NCBI RefSeq assembly: GCF_036962685.1
Contig: NZ_JBALOP010000020.1
Location: 1-64,000, forward strand
From: Ferdinandcohnia sp036962685
Lineage (GTDB): Bacteria; Bacillota; Bacilli; Bacillales; Bacillaceae_L
Length of the DNA stretch: 64,000 nt
Direction: 5' to 3'
Shown here: positions 24,946-33,824 of the stretch, one piece after another
How positions within the stretch are numbered: the stretch's first letter is position 1
Layout of the letters: the number at the start of each line of letters is the position of its first letter
The notes under the pieces: model-generated
The model's database searches: none
What the model was told of the DNA's origin: nothing
The model's input: only the letters and a program-made list of their open reading frames with translations
Made by a program: the position numbers and the translations under genes

Positions 24946-25929
24946 ATGAGAACTAGAATTGCTTTGATAATCGTAGTCTTCATGTTACTCTTGCCTATTG
25001 AAACAAGCGCAAACTCCCACGACAATATCTATGTCATTCAAGCAGCTGATACATTACCAGACATTGCGAAAAAGTTCGAAACCACGGTGGATGAATTAAA
25101 AATAACCAATGGGATTCAATCCGATCTTTTAGTTGTCGGGCAAAGGCTTTGGGTCCCTTTTTCCTATGAAGTAGCATCTGGAGATACGTTAAAGGGGATT
25201 GCTGCAAGGTTTCATTCATCCCTTGAGCAAATCAAAACATCAAATGGGCTTTCATCCGAGCGAGTTGTCCCCGGGCAGATTCTTAAAATTGTTCCGAGAA
25301 GAATGAATATGCAAGGAGAACATATTTTAATGACAAAGGAAGAGTTTAAGGCGTGGCTCGGTAATCAGAATATTAAACGAAAAATAAGGCTCATCCAACA
25401 GCATCACACATGGATACCTGATTACAATCGATTTAACGGCTCCAACCATTTTGTGCTTTTAACAGGAATGGAAAGATACCATAAAACTACGATGCGTTGG
25501 AAGCATATTGCCCAAAACATCACTACCTTTCCAGATGGGAAGGTTGCTGTTTCACGGCCACTACATATAGCGCCGGAAGGCTCAATTGGTAATAAGGCCA
25601 ATTCTGTCGGAATTGCAATTGAACACGTTGGAAACTTTGATATCGGTTATGATGTCATGACGAAAGAACAAAGTGACACAATCATTTATGTCAATGCTGT
25701 TCTTAGTCTTAAATTTGGCTTAACCCCTTCGATTGACAGTATTACATACCATCATTGGTGGGATTTACGGAATGGAGAAAGAGTGTTGGACAAGGGGCCT
25801 GACTATAATGTGAAGACCTGTCCGGGGACAGGCTTTTTCGGAGGAAATTCCACAACAAGTGCCGGGAAGTACTTCTACCCGCTCATCACACGTAAAATGG
25901 AAGAGCTTCGAAAAGAAATGGCACAATGA
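24946..25929 (+). CDS. Secreted LysM N-acetylmuramoyl-L-alanine amidase
   Basis: The 327-residue exported protein has a signal peptide (about 1-23, ending TSANS), two LysM wall-binding repeats (about 28-72 and 74-117) and a C-terminal Amidase_2-type domain. Zinc and catalytic motifs are IQQHHTW, NSVGIAIEHVGNFD, TYHHWWD and VKTCPGTGFFGG. It should cleave the bond between muramic acid and the stem peptide. The order is LysM first, catalytic domain last. AAAGGATACGACC precedes the ATG. It is divergent from the tailless ftsZ; joint regulation is possible but not shown. Confidence 0.92.
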   Translation: MRTRIALIIVVFMLLLPIETSANSHDNIYVIQAADTLPDIAKKFETTVDELKITNGIQSDLLVVGQRLWVPFSYEVASGDTLKGIAARFHSSLEQIKTSNGLSSERVVPGQILKIVPRRMNMQGEHILMTKEEFKAWLGNQNIKRKIRLIQQHHTWIPDYNRFNGSNHFVLLTGMERYHKTTMRWKHIAQNITTFPDGKVAVSRPLHIAPEGSIGNKANSVGIAIEHVGNFDIGYDVMTKEQSDTIIYVNAVLSLKFGLTPSIDSITYHHWWDLRNGERVLDKGPDYNVKTCPGTGFFGGNSTTSAGKYFYPLITRKMEELRKEMAQ

Positions 25930-25933
25930 TTTC

Positions 25934-25953
25934 GCGGTAGCGATTAGCTACCG
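25934..25953. terminator. Hairpin between amidase and PMI-like gene
   Basis: GCGGTAGC, GATTA, GCTACCGC forms a perfect 8-bp stem between the converging genes. The T-tract is weak, so termination strength is uncertain. Confidence 0.55.
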
Positions 25954-25968
25954 CTATTCGTTTTATAT

Positions 25969-27078
25969 TCATTTCACTTGAGGCCCAAATAATCTTATGA
26001 TTTTCAATGGTTCCTCACTCGTATTTTGTACTTTTACAGATGGAACCTTTGCTGGAATGAAAAATTGATTTCCTTGGGCTAGTGACTGCTTGTCTACACC
26101 AGAAACGATGCTACCGTTACCTGAGATAACTAATAGACCATAAAACACACCATTTCCTTCAACTTCAATTTCATTATTCACTTCAAGAAGATTCATTTTA
26201 AAGTAAGGAATATTACCATACCCAATTAATTCAGATTCTTTGTTCCCAATCGTATCTTTTAATTGTGTCGGGGCAATTTTCCACTTGATTAGCGTTTCTT
26301 CTCTTGTGTAGTTTTCATACGTGAAGCACTCAAACATTTTCTCAAAGCCAATTCCCTGGTGGCACATAAAATCATCTAAAACAAATCCTTGAGGTGTGGT
26401 TTTTTCGATACGAATCGTAAAGTCGGTCGGCTCCTGTATTTCAACAAGAAGGCATCCTGCACCGATTGCGTGTGGTGTACCTGCCTCAATTAAGAAGGTG
26501 TCACCTGATTCTACATAAAATTTATGCATACAATCTAACATTCCCTGTATATCCTGAACCTCAAATAATTTTTTCCATTTCTCTTTTGTCACACCTGGTT
26601 TAAACCCTAGGTACACATATGGAGGTTCACCATCAATTTCTCTGCCCCCTAGTATATGCCAAGCTTCTGTTTTTCCATATGCTGAATTAAAAAGCTCACG
26701 TGCTTTGATACGATCCGGGTGAACCTGTACAGTTAATCTTTCAGCAGAATCTATGATTTTTACTAGCACACCTGTTTTTGCACCAAACTCTTCAACATGA
26801 GCTGCTCCTAAAAATCCTTCTGGGTCATTTTCGATAAGTGATTTCAATGTAAGGTCGACATCAGGTATATCAACCTTACTTAAACCCTCATCAGTAATAT
26901 GCTCGCGTCCCTTATTCCTTGCCGAAACAACTGACATAATCCATTCCTCTGGAAAATGACTATCTGTTGGATTTCCTTCTCGCAATAATTCCTCTAATAT
27001 TTTTCCGCCTATATATGTGCGCCAAGCCCTAGTAGAAGACAATTTAATCGGCTTTGACCCATCTAATTTCGCATTCAA
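25969..27078 (-). CDS. Class I phosphomannose isomerase-family protein
   Basis: The protein of about 369 residues shows the zinc cupin of type I mannose-6-phosphate isomerases: VQVHPD, YGKTEAWHILGG, YLGFKPG, IEAGTPHAIGAG and EIQEPTDFTIRIE. It is the last gene of the uxu cluster, 19-28 bases after uxuB, depending on the start. In ordinary uronate operons such a gene is not expected, so it may act on a related sugar such as mannose or lyxose phosphate, or link mannuronate and mannose pools. The start is uncertain: GTG at 27087 lies only two bases from AAGGG, whereas TTG at 27078 has better spacing. Confidence 0.8.
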   Translation of the reverse strand: MNAKLDGSKPIKLSSTRAWRTYIGGKILEELLREGNPTDSHFPEEWIMSVVSARNKGREHITDEGLSKVDIPDVDLTLKSLIENDPEGFLGAAHVEEFGAKTGVLVKIIDSAERLTVQVHPDRIKARELFNSAYGKTEAWHILGGREIDGEPPYVYLGFKPGVTKEKWKKLFEVQDIQGMLDCMHKFYVESGDTFLIEAGTPHAIGAGCLLVEIQEPTDFTIRIEKTTPQGFVLDDFMCHQGIGFEKMFECFTYENYTREETLIKWKIAPTQLKDTIGNKESELIGYGNIPYFKMNLLEVNNEIEVEGNGVFYGLLVISGNGSIVSGVDKQSLAQGNQFFIPAKVPSVKVQNTSEEPLKIIRLFGPQVK

Positions 27079-27105
27079 AATGATCACATCCCTTAAATCT
27101 TACTG

Positions 27106-27945
27106 CTATACACCGGAATAGGCCATGAAGCCACCATCAACCGGTATTGTTACACCCGTTACGAATCCTGCAGTTTCTTCATCAATGAGCCATAATAAAG
27201 TGCCAAGTAGATCCTTTGGATCTCCAAAACGCTTCATTGGTGTATGCCCAATTATTTTTTGTGATCTTGCTGTTAGAGTACCGTCCTCATTTAATAAAAG
27301 ATTCCGATTTTGCGTTGTGAGGAAAAACCCTGGAGCAATTGCATTTACCCGCATTCCCTTCTCAGCAAAATGGACTGCCATCCACATTGTAAAGTTATTG
27401 ATTCCAGACTTTGCTGCACTGTAAGCAGGAACCTTGGTCATAGGAGAATACGCACTCATGGATGAAATATTGATAATAACAGGTGACTTCTGCTTAAGCA
27501 AATCCTGACCAAATACCTGACTCGTCAAAAAGGTGCCCGTAAAATTACTTGCAAAAACCTTCGAAAAACCACTTTCGTCAAGATCAAAAAACGACTTTTC
27601 GGAAGTCCCCTCTCCCTGATAAGTCTCATCAGAAGTAATTGCGTCAGGGTGATTTCCACCAGCACCATTTATTAAAATATCAATTTGACCAAAAGCTTCT
27701 AGAACAGCTTCTTTTGCCTTTTCTAGAGACTCTCGATCAAGTACATCTGCCGCAACGGCGATCGCTTGTCCACCATTATTGTTAATTTCAGAAGCTACTG
27801 TTTCTCCTTTTTCAGCTGTGCGATTGAGGATTGCCACATTAACACCCTGTCGTCCAAGCTCACGTGCCATTTCTGAACATAGTACACCACTACCTCCAGT
27901 AATAACGGCCGTTTTCCCCTTTAAACTTTTATGAATTGGTAACAC
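27106..27945 (-). CDS. uxuB: D-mannonate oxidoreductase, SDR type (UxuB/YjmF)
   Basis: The 279-residue short-chain dehydrogenase interconverts D-fructuronate and D-mannonate in the glucuronate pathway. It matches B. subtilis YjmF from the first residues (KGKTAVITGGSGVLCSEMARELGRQGVNVAILNRT). The cofactor motif is TGGSGVLC, and the catalytic set is Ser in INISSMSAYS with YSAAK. The C-terminal DGGFM is typical of SDRs. The start is GTG with GGAGGAG. It lies 13 bases after uxuA. The family is a short-chain enzyme, unlike E. coli UxuB. Confidence 0.92.
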   Translation of the reverse strand: MLPIHKSLKGKTAVITGGSGVLCSEMARELGRQGVNVAILNRTAEKGETVASEINNNGGQAIAVAADVLDRESLEKAKEAVLEAFGQIDILINGAGGNHPDAITSDETYQGEGTSEKSFFDLDESGFSKVFASNFTGTFLTSQVFGQDLLKQKSPVIINISSMSAYSPMTKVPAYSAAKSGINNFTMWMAVHFAEKGMRVNAIAPGFFLTTQNRNLLLNEDGTLTARSQKIIGHTPMKRFGDPKDLLGTLLWLIDEETAGFVTGVTIPVDGGFMAYSGV

Positions 27946-27958
27946 TTTGGCTCCTCCT

Positions 27959-29020
27959 TTATTTCAAAGATTGATAGGCATCCCATAGCCCAAGTAAGTG
28001 CATAATGCCAAGTCCACGGTCATATAAACCATAGCCCGGTCGGCATTTTTCGTTCCAGATATGTCGTCCGTGATCAGGTCTTATATACCCATCAAATTGC
28101 CTATCCGATAACTCTTTCATAACACCCTTAATATCAATGGATCCATCAGATGTTAAATGAGACGTTTCAATAAAATCCCCATTAGGAAATAACTTTACGT
28201 TTCGAATATGGGCAAATGGTGATTTGTCGGCAAATTCACGTGCGAGCGTAACCATATCATTTTTTGGATTTACCCCTAATGAACCTGTACAAAAGGTGAT
28301 TCCATTTGATGGAGAATTGGAAATGGATAATAGCTTTTGTAAGCTTTCCCTACCAGTGATAATTCTTGGCAACCCAAAGATGGACCACGGTGGGTCGTCT
28401 GGATGGATAGCCATTTTAATCCCAGCCTCTTCTGCCACTGGCAGAATTTCATTAAGAAAATAGGTGAGGTTCTCCCACAAATCTTCGTTTTTCATTCCTT
28501 CATAAGCTGCGAATAACTCTTTAATTCTACCAATCTTCTCAGGCTCCCACCCCGGTAAAGTCATCTCTGAGTAGGAGGAGAAGGTCTCAATCAACTCGTC
28601 TGGATTGTCTGTTTCTACCTTTGCCTTTTCATAAAACAAGGCGGTTGAACCATCTGGAAGCGCCCGAAACAGATCTGACCGCGTCCAATCAAAGATTGGC
28701 ATAAAGTTATAGCAAATAACCTTTACCCCAAATTCTCCAAGGTTTCGTATCGTTTGTTTATAATTTTCTATATAAATGTCTTTCTCTTCATTTCCAAGTT
28801 TTATAGATTCATGGACATTTACACTTTCCACGACTTCAGCATGAAAACCTAATGATGAAATATAATTAATTTCTGATTTTATTTCATCCTTACTCCATAC
28901 CTCACCTACTGCTTTTTCGTGTAGAGCCCATACAATACCTTTTACCCCAGGTATTTGTTTTACATACTCAAGTGGCACTGTATCATTTCCGCGGCCATAC
29001 CAGCGAAAGGTCATATTCAT
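27959..29020 (-). CDS. uxuA: D-mannonate dehydratase
   Basis: The 353-residue enzyme dehydrates D-mannonate to 2-keto-3-deoxygluconate. It reads almost as B. subtilis UxuA: MNMTFRWYGRGNDTVPLEYVKQIPGVKGIVWALH, VVESVNVHE, ICYNFMPIFDWTR, MAIHPDDPPW, TFCTGSLG and IRPDHGRHIWNE. Metal-binding His, Cys and Asp residues are present. The start at MNMTF is chosen over one three codons earlier because the GGGAG spacing is better. kdgK and kdgA, which complete the pathway, are not in the window. Confidence 0.95.
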   Translation of the reverse strand: MNMTFRWYGRGNDTVPLEYVKQIPGVKGIVWALHEKAVGEVWSKDEIKSEINYISSLGFHAEVVESVNVHESIKLGNEEKDIYIENYKQTIRNLGEFGVKVICYNFMPIFDWTRSDLFRALPDGSTALFYEKAKVETDNPDELIETFSSYSEMTLPGWEPEKIGRIKELFAAYEGMKNEDLWENLTYFLNEILPVAEEAGIKMAIHPDDPPWSIFGLPRIITGRESLQKLLSISNSPSNGITFCTGSLGVNPKNDMVTLAREFADKSPFAHIRNVKLFPNGDFIETSHLTSDGSIDIKGVMKELSDRQFDGYIRPDHGRHIWNEKCRPGYGLYDRGLGIMHLLGLWDAYQSLK

Positions 29021-29035
29021 TTTGGCCATTTCTCC

Positions 29036-29749
29036 CTACTTAGCGTTTGTAATATTTTCTTTGTTAAAATAATCGGGGTTTTGTTTTTTTATATCATACA
29101 TGTGAAAAATACCCTTTGTAATATGTTCATTTGTAACTGTCACGGCAGCTTCTACATCTTTATTTTTCAGTGCATCATAGATTGCTTGATGCTCATGCAG
29201 AACAGTAGCCCACTCAGAAGGTTCTGTCGTAACTAAACGTAGCATCCTAACCCGTTTATACTGCCCGTTCAATTGGTCTATACCCTGCCAAATGCGGTCC
29301 ATATCCAACCCTTTAAAAATTAGTTCATGAAATTGATCATCAAATGCTAGGAAGTCTTTACTGTTTTCTTCCTTTAGCGCTAATTCCTGCATGGTTATGC
29401 ATTTTTCCAATTTATATAATGTTTCTGGTGTAAGCTTTTCAGTTGCTTCACGGATAACAGCAAGCTCCACGGCTTTTCTCATAAATCTAGACTCTTCGAT
29501 AATTTTTGGATCAATTAACGACACAAACGTTCCAATTTGTGGTTTTATTTCAATTAAGTCTTCTTTGGCAAGCTCCATTAACGCCTCTCTGATAGGCGTT
29601 CTACTCACATTTAGGTGTGCACCAATCTCACTTTCTGAGATAGGTGTTCCAGGCTTTAATGATAAATCGATAATCTTGTCGTATAAATAGGAGTATACAT
29701 ATTGTCTTCTTGTACCCCCATTATTTCTTCCCATTCCACTATATTTCAT
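29036..29749 (-). CDS. GntR/FadR-family regulator of the uronate cluster
   Basis: The 237-residue regulator has an N-terminal winged helix (GTPISESEIGAHLNVSRTPIREALMELAKEDLIEI) and a C-terminal all-helical FCD ligand domain (FDDQFHELIFKG, HEHQAIYDALKNKD) that in relatives binds small carboxylates through a metal. It probably responds to a uronate or fructuronate and controls uxuAB and perhaps the TRAP genes. It is the first gene of the operon, 15 bases before uxuA. AAGGAGAG precedes the ATG. A 14-bp palindrome, TCCAC-N4-GTGGA, lies at 29788-29801 upstream and is a candidate operator. Confidence 0.88.
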   Translation of the reverse strand: MKYSGMGRNNGGTRRQYVYSYLYDKIIDLSLKPGTPISESEIGAHLNVSRTPIREALMELAKEDLIEIKPQIGTFVSLIDPKIIEESRFMRKAVELAVIREATEKLTPETLYKLEKCITMQELALKEENSKDFLAFDDQFHELIFKGLDMDRIWQGIDQLNGQYKRVRMLRLVTTEPSEWATVLHEHQAIYDALKNKDVEAAVTVTNEHITKGIFHMYDIKKQNPDYFNKENITNAK

Positions 29750-29787
29750 GATTACTCTCTCCTTGAAAAATACCGTTTGTAAGCATC

Positions 29788-29801
29788 TCCACTCGTGTGG
29801 A
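29788..29801. promoter_or_regulatory. Candidate operator upstream of the GntR gene
   Basis: TCCACTCGTGTGGA is an inverted repeat with a 4-base centre, about 40 bp before the regulator start codon. Binding by the GntR protein is inferred from position only. Confidence 0.3.
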
Positions 29802-29857
29802 TAATAAAAATTATGAATCTATTTAAATTTTATCCTAAAACGCTTACATAAAATAGA

Positions 29858-29886
29858 CCCACTTTTAAAAAAGTGGGCTCTTTCGC
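29858..29886 (-). terminator. Terminator of the TRAP transporter operon
   Basis: On the minus strand an AGCCCACTTTTTT/AAAAGTGGGTCT stem is followed by a short T-tract, separating the TRAP genes from the uxu operon. Confidence 0.7.
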
Positions 29887-29953
29887 ATCCAATTTATTCC
29901 TAATAGGAAGGCAGCGAGCTTGCTTAACCTGCCTCCCTACATTAATAAAAAAG

Positions 29954-31237
29954 TTATTTACCAAATACTATGTCAGGAATAAATAATACGATATCAGGGA
30001 AGAACACCATTATTAAAACTACAGCCATTACTGCGAGGTAGAATGGAATTGCTTCTTTCACCGTATCTTCTGGAGATGCTCCCATAATTTGCGACGTTGC
30101 AAATAAGGATACACCCATTGGTGGTGTCATAATACCAAATGTTGTAACAGTCATCATAACAAGTCCAAAGTGAACCGGATCTATACCAACATTTGTTATA
30201 ATTGGTACAAAGATTGGCGTCAACAATAATGTTACAACCGTTGTTTCAACGAACATTCCAGCAATAATTAAAGTAAAAATAATAATTGCAAATAGGAAAT
30301 ATTGATTTTCAGTTATACCTGACACTAAGGAAGATAAGCTTTGCGTTACGCCATCATACACAATTCCATATCCAAAAATGCCTGATAGAGAAATGATTAG
30401 CATGATTGCTCCAATATCAACCGCACTATCATGCACAGATTCCCAGAATTTCTTCCATGTTAAATCCTTATATACGATCGCCCCAATGAAAATCGCATAC
30501 ATAACAGCAAATGCACCTGATTCCGACGGAGTAAATATTCCAAATCGAATACCTACAATAAGGATAATTGGGAATAACAGGGCCCAAATTCCATCTTTAA
30601 AAGCAATGAATACCTCTTTAAAACTTGGGTAAGTTGTACGTTCTGGCAAATAGTTATTTCTTCTACTTGTGTAGGAAACAGTTGCCATTAGAATAACCAT
30701 CATTAAGATTCCTGGAATAATACCGCCTGCAAAAAGCCTTCCGATTGAAACCTCACCTACGGAACCATAAATGATAAGCCCCATACTTGGAGGAATTGTT
30801 GCCGTAATAAGAGACGTGATTCCATTGACTGCCGCACCATACGCAGGCTTATAGCCTCTTTTAATCATTTGTGGTCCTAATACCCTTGATTGCATCGCAG
30901 CATCGGCAACAGCAGATCCTGAAACCCCTCCCATCAAAGTACTCAACACAACACTTACCTGAGCTAGGTTACCATACATATGTCCTGTTAAAACATTCGA
31001 TAACGTAATAAGGCGTTTGGTGATTCCCGTACTGTTCATTAAATGGCCTGCAAAAATAAACAAAGGAATCGCTAGCATTGTAAATGATTGAGAAGTTGTT
31101 AACGTTCTTTGAACAGCAATTGAGATTGGTACATCAGGAGCTGTTAAGAAGAATACCAATCCTGAAATTCCGATAGCAAAGGCAACAGGCATTCCGAAAA
31201 TCAATAGAAATAGAAATACAAGTAATACTACTAACAT
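29954..31237 (-). CDS. TRAP transporter large permease (DctM)
   Basis: The 427-residue membrane protein is the large subunit of a tripartite ATP-independent transporter, with 11-12 hydrophobic segments. Typical family pieces are FGMPVAFAIGISGL, IPLFIFAGHLMNSTGI, MGGVSGSAVADAAMQSRVLGPQM, IPPSMGLIIYG and VTTFGIMTPPMGVSLFATSQI. It couples sodium or proton flow to uptake of a carboxylate delivered by DctP. GGAGG precedes the ATG; it starts 12 bases after dctQ. Hexuronate is the likely substrate from context. Confidence 0.92.
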   Translation of the reverse strand: MLVVLLVFLFLLIFGMPVAFAIGISGLVFFLTAPDVPISIAVQRTLTTSQSFTMLAIPLFIFAGHLMNSTGITKRLITLSNVLTGHMYGNLAQVSVVLSTLMGGVSGSAVADAAMQSRVLGPQMIKRGYKPAYGAAVNGITSLITATIPPSMGLIIYGSVGEVSIGRLFAGGIIPGILMMVILMATVSYTSRRNNYLPERTTYPSFKEVFIAFKDGIWALLFPIILIVGIRFGIFTPSESGAFAVMYAIFIGAIVYKDLTWKKFWESVHDSAVDIGAIMLIISLSGIFGYGIVYDGVTQSLSSLVSGITENQYFLFAIIIFTLIIAGMFVETTVVTLLLTPIFVPIITNVGIDPVHFGLVMMTVTTFGIMTPPMGVSLFATSQIMGASPEDTVKEAIPFYLAVMAVVLIMVFFPDIVLFIPDIVFGK

Positions 31238-31249
31238 TTGTTCGCCCTC

Positions 31250-31717
31250 CTATCGTTTATTCTCTTTCAGAAATTGGTATGTTTTAATGCAAGTCGTAAT
31301 GATCATTAAAAATGATCCAATAGGCACACTGATCGTTGCCCAAGAATAACTAATTGGAAGGGTCTGAAACAATCTGTCTACACTTTCGATTGCAAGCGGA
31401 ACCCCATGGAATATTAAAAACACTAAAAACCCTATGATTACAACATTCCAAAGAACTACTACAAATTTTTGTCCTTTATCAGTGAACCTTTTTATGATGA
31501 TGTCAACACTTACAAGGTCAGTATTTCTAAGTGCCATATCGGCACCTAGAAATATTATCCAAGCAAAGAGAAGCAATGATACATCTGTTGCCCAGTTTAG
31601 TGGGTATTTAAAGGTTCTAGTGATAGCAGATACAAAAACGAGTAATGTGATAGTAACTAAAAATAGTTTTACAATTGACTCTTCAAGTTTACAAAAATAC
31701 TCGTATGCTTTCTTCAT
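31250..31717 (-). CDS. TRAP transporter small permease (DctQ)
   Basis: The 155-residue protein has four hydrophobic segments, with the conserved WATDVSLLLFAWIIFLGADMALRNTDLVSVDII of DctQ proteins. It forms the membrane complex with the large permease. It lies between dctP and dctM with short gaps, so all three are one operon. Confidence 0.9.
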   Translation of the reverse strand: MKKAYEYFCKLEESIVKLFLVTITLLVFVSAITRTFKYPLNWATDVSLLLFAWIIFLGADMALRNTDLVSVDIIIKRFTDKGQKFVVVLWNVVIIGFLVFLIFHGVPLAIESVDRLFQTLPISYSWATISVPIGSFLMIITTCIKTYQFLKENKR

Positions 31718-31738
31718 CTGTACCCCTCTTTAAAGAGT

Positions 31739-32743
31739 TTATTTACCCATTTCTTGATAAATTTTTTCTCTTAATTCTGTTAATCCTAATACTTCATACG
31801 CTTTTTCTGCAGCCTTTTTGAATGCATCAACATCAGGTTCTACAATTTCCATACCTTCTGCCTTTATCTTTTCTTCAATATCCGTTTGCAGGCTAGCAAC
31901 GTATTCCGCATTCTTCTGAGCTACTGCTTTTGTTTCATCTAATAAAAGCTGTTGTAAATCCTCTGGTAATGTTTTAAACCATTTTTCACCAACAATGATT
32001 CCGTTTACAAGTTGGAAGTGGCTCGTTTTATTTACATATTTAATAACTTCATACATTCTTGAAGGATATGTTGACGTATGCTGAGCCTCTGCTCCATCAA
32101 TAGCACCCTGTTGAACTGCTGTATAAGCTTCACCCCATGGCATTGCAACTGGAGTAGCTCCTAATGCCTTAACTGATTCCTGCCATACTGGTGAACCCGG
32201 AGTTCTAATTCGAAGACCTTTTAGATCTTCTGGTGTCTTAACAGGTTCATTTGTAAGGAAATGTCTTGGACCGTCATACCAGTTAAAACTAAGGACTCGA
32301 ATTCCATGCTCATCAGCAAGTTGTTTTTCCCAACCTTTAAACGTTTCACCTTGTGTAATTTTGAGAACATCTTCATAGTTGTCAGCAAAATAAGGTGCAC
32401 CGATTATTCCCATTTCCTCTACATATACACCCATACGGCTTCCATCTGTAAGAACTGCTACGTTAACACCTTGCTCAGCTTGTTCGATAACATCATCGTC
32501 AGACCCAAGCTGTGCACTCGGATAAACTTCCATTTTAAGTCTACCATCTGATTTTTCTTCTAAATTCTTCGCTAACTCTTTGAATCCTTCAACAATTGGA
32601 GCTGTTTCAGCCTGTTGTGTAGACATTTTTAAAGTGTACACTTTGTCATCTGACTTTCCACCAGATGATTTGTCACTGCTACATCCTGCAGCAACAATAG
32701 CTGTAATGAATACTAAAACTACTAAACTAATAATCTTTTTCAT
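31739..32743 (-). CDS. TRAP transporter solute-binding lipoprotein (DctP)
   Basis: The 334-residue exported binding protein has a signal peptide with lipobox AIVAAGCSSD and a DctP fold. The conserved arginine region is LKGLRIRTPGSPVWQESVKALGATPVAMPWGEAYTAVQQGAIDGAE, where the Arg usually pairs with the ligand carboxylate. The start with AGGGGG immediately upstream is preferred over an upstream in-frame codon. As first gene of dctPQM next to uxuAB, it probably captures a hexuronate. A cre-like site overlapping an inverted repeat lies about 50 bp upstream. Confidence 0.92.
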   Translation of the reverse strand: MKKIISLVVLVFITAIVAAGCSSDKSSGGKSDDKVYTLKMSTQQAETAPIVEGFKELAKNLEEKSDGRLKMEVYPSAQLGSDDDVIEQAEQGVNVAVLTDGSRMGVYVEEMGIIGAPYFADNYEDVLKITQGETFKGWEKQLADEHGIRVLSFNWYDGPRHFLTNEPVKTPEDLKGLRIRTPGSPVWQESVKALGATPVAMPWGEAYTAVQQGAIDGAEAQHTSTYPSRMYEVIKYVNKTSHFQLVNGIIVGEKWFKTLPEDLQQLLLDETKAVAQKNAEYVASLQTDIEEKIKAEGMEIVEPDVDAFKKAAEKAYEVLGLTELREKIYQEMGK

Positions 32744-32781
32744 GTTAACCCCCTGTTTTTCTTTATTTTTATCCGAGTACC

Positions 32782-32807
32782 CTTTCATTTACATGAAAGC
32801 GCTTGCG
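32782..32807. promoter_or_regulatory. cre-like site overlapping an inverted repeat, TRAP operon
   Basis: ATGAAAGCGCTTGCG fits the CcpA cre consensus WTGNAANCGNWNNCW except for the last base. Overlapping it, CTTTCAT-TTAC-ATGAAAG is a perfect 18-bp inverted repeat that could be the operator of the GntR protein. Together they suggest catabolite repression plus substrate-specific control of dctPQM. Confidence 0.55.
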
Positions 32808-32886
32808 AATACATTTGTATATTAGCATACTACTATTCTAATAATCAATCAATTTTTAATATAAAAACTATTATTTATTTACAGAT

Positions 32887-32923
32887 AAAAAAACAGCGAA
32901 AATATAATATTCCGCTGTTTTTC
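32887..32923. terminator. Terminator after the HAD hydrolase gene
   Basis: AAACAGCG and CGCTGTTT with A- and T-runs on either side form a symmetric hairpin 34 bases beyond the minus-strand stop codon. Confidence 0.7.
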
Positions 32924-32956
32924 AATAATATTTATATCGTTAATTATACACTTTTA

Positions 32957-33763
32957 CTATCTACTTTCTTGCAATGATAGTATTCGAATAATCGTTTTCA
33001 TGACTGCATCTTCTTCATTTGAACGGGTAATAAAATTCGCAGCATCTTGTAATTCCTGAACTGCATTTCGAACAGCAAAGCTATAGGTTGCGCGTGTCAT
33101 GAGTTCTAAATCATTGTAACCATCTCCGAATGCCATTGTTTCTTCTGGTGTCACATTTAACAATCGCTGTAATTGTTCAACGGTAGTACCCTTATGAACA
33201 TTGGCATTCGCTATATCTATCCATGCAGCTTCAGATGCAACAATATAGGCTGACTCAAAAAATGAAGATAATTTTTCCCTTGTTTCCATACATCTTAATA
33301 ATGGATCATGAATGGTAATCTTAACAAAGTCATCTGTTATTTCATTGAAATCAGTGACTTGTCTAACTTGCGCATATGATCTTCTGACAATAGCCGCTTC
33401 CTCAGAAGGGATATTATCTTTGATAACAGCACCCGTTCTTGTACAAGCAATTATTGTATGCTCTAAGCTTATTTCCTCTAGTAAACGGATAATTTCTAAT
33501 CCCAATTTATTACTTAGCAGAGATTCATAAACAAATTCCCCGTTATGTTTGATTCGAGTTGCGCTATCCCCTAGAATCCATAAATCATTGGCATCCTCAC
33601 CGAATAGCTCCTCTACCCGTTCACATTGTTTCCCAGTAACAGGAGCGAATACAACGTCTTTTTCTTTCATGATCTTTTTTACTTCTTTGTAGAGCTCCTT
33701 GTTGAAATCACCGCTATTATTTAAGAACGTTCCGTCCATGTCAGTTAACACTAATTTAATCAA
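32957..33763 (-). CDS. HAD-superfamily Cof-type phosphatase
   Basis: The 268-residue hydrolase has the HAD motifs LTDMDGTFLNN (nucleophile Asp 7 or 8 region), APVTGKQ, the lysine region and AFGDGYNDLELM, with the type IIB cap of the Cof subfamily. It probably dephosphorylates a sugar phosphate or related metabolite. The start is TTG with GGAGGGG six bases upstream. It lies 60 bp after the lactonase gene and may share its transcript. Substrate is unknown. Confidence 0.87.
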   Translation of the reverse strand: MIKLVLTDMDGTFLNNSGDFNKELYKEVKKIMKEKDVVFAPVTGKQCERVEELFGEDANDLWILGDSATRIKHNGEFVYESLLSNKLGLEIIRLLEEISLEHTIIACTRTGAVIKDNIPSEEAAIVRRSYAQVRQVTDFNEITDDFVKITIHDPLLRCMETREKLSSFFESAYIVASEAAWIDIANANVHKGTTVEQLQRLLNVTPEETMAFGDGYNDLELMTRATYSFAVRNAVQELQDAANFITRSNEEDAVMKTIIRILSLQESR

Positions 33764-33824
33764 CAGGTTCCCCTCCTATTAAAAAATCTCTCTCTTTAGG
33801 GCTTAGCAGGTTTCCGACACTTGG

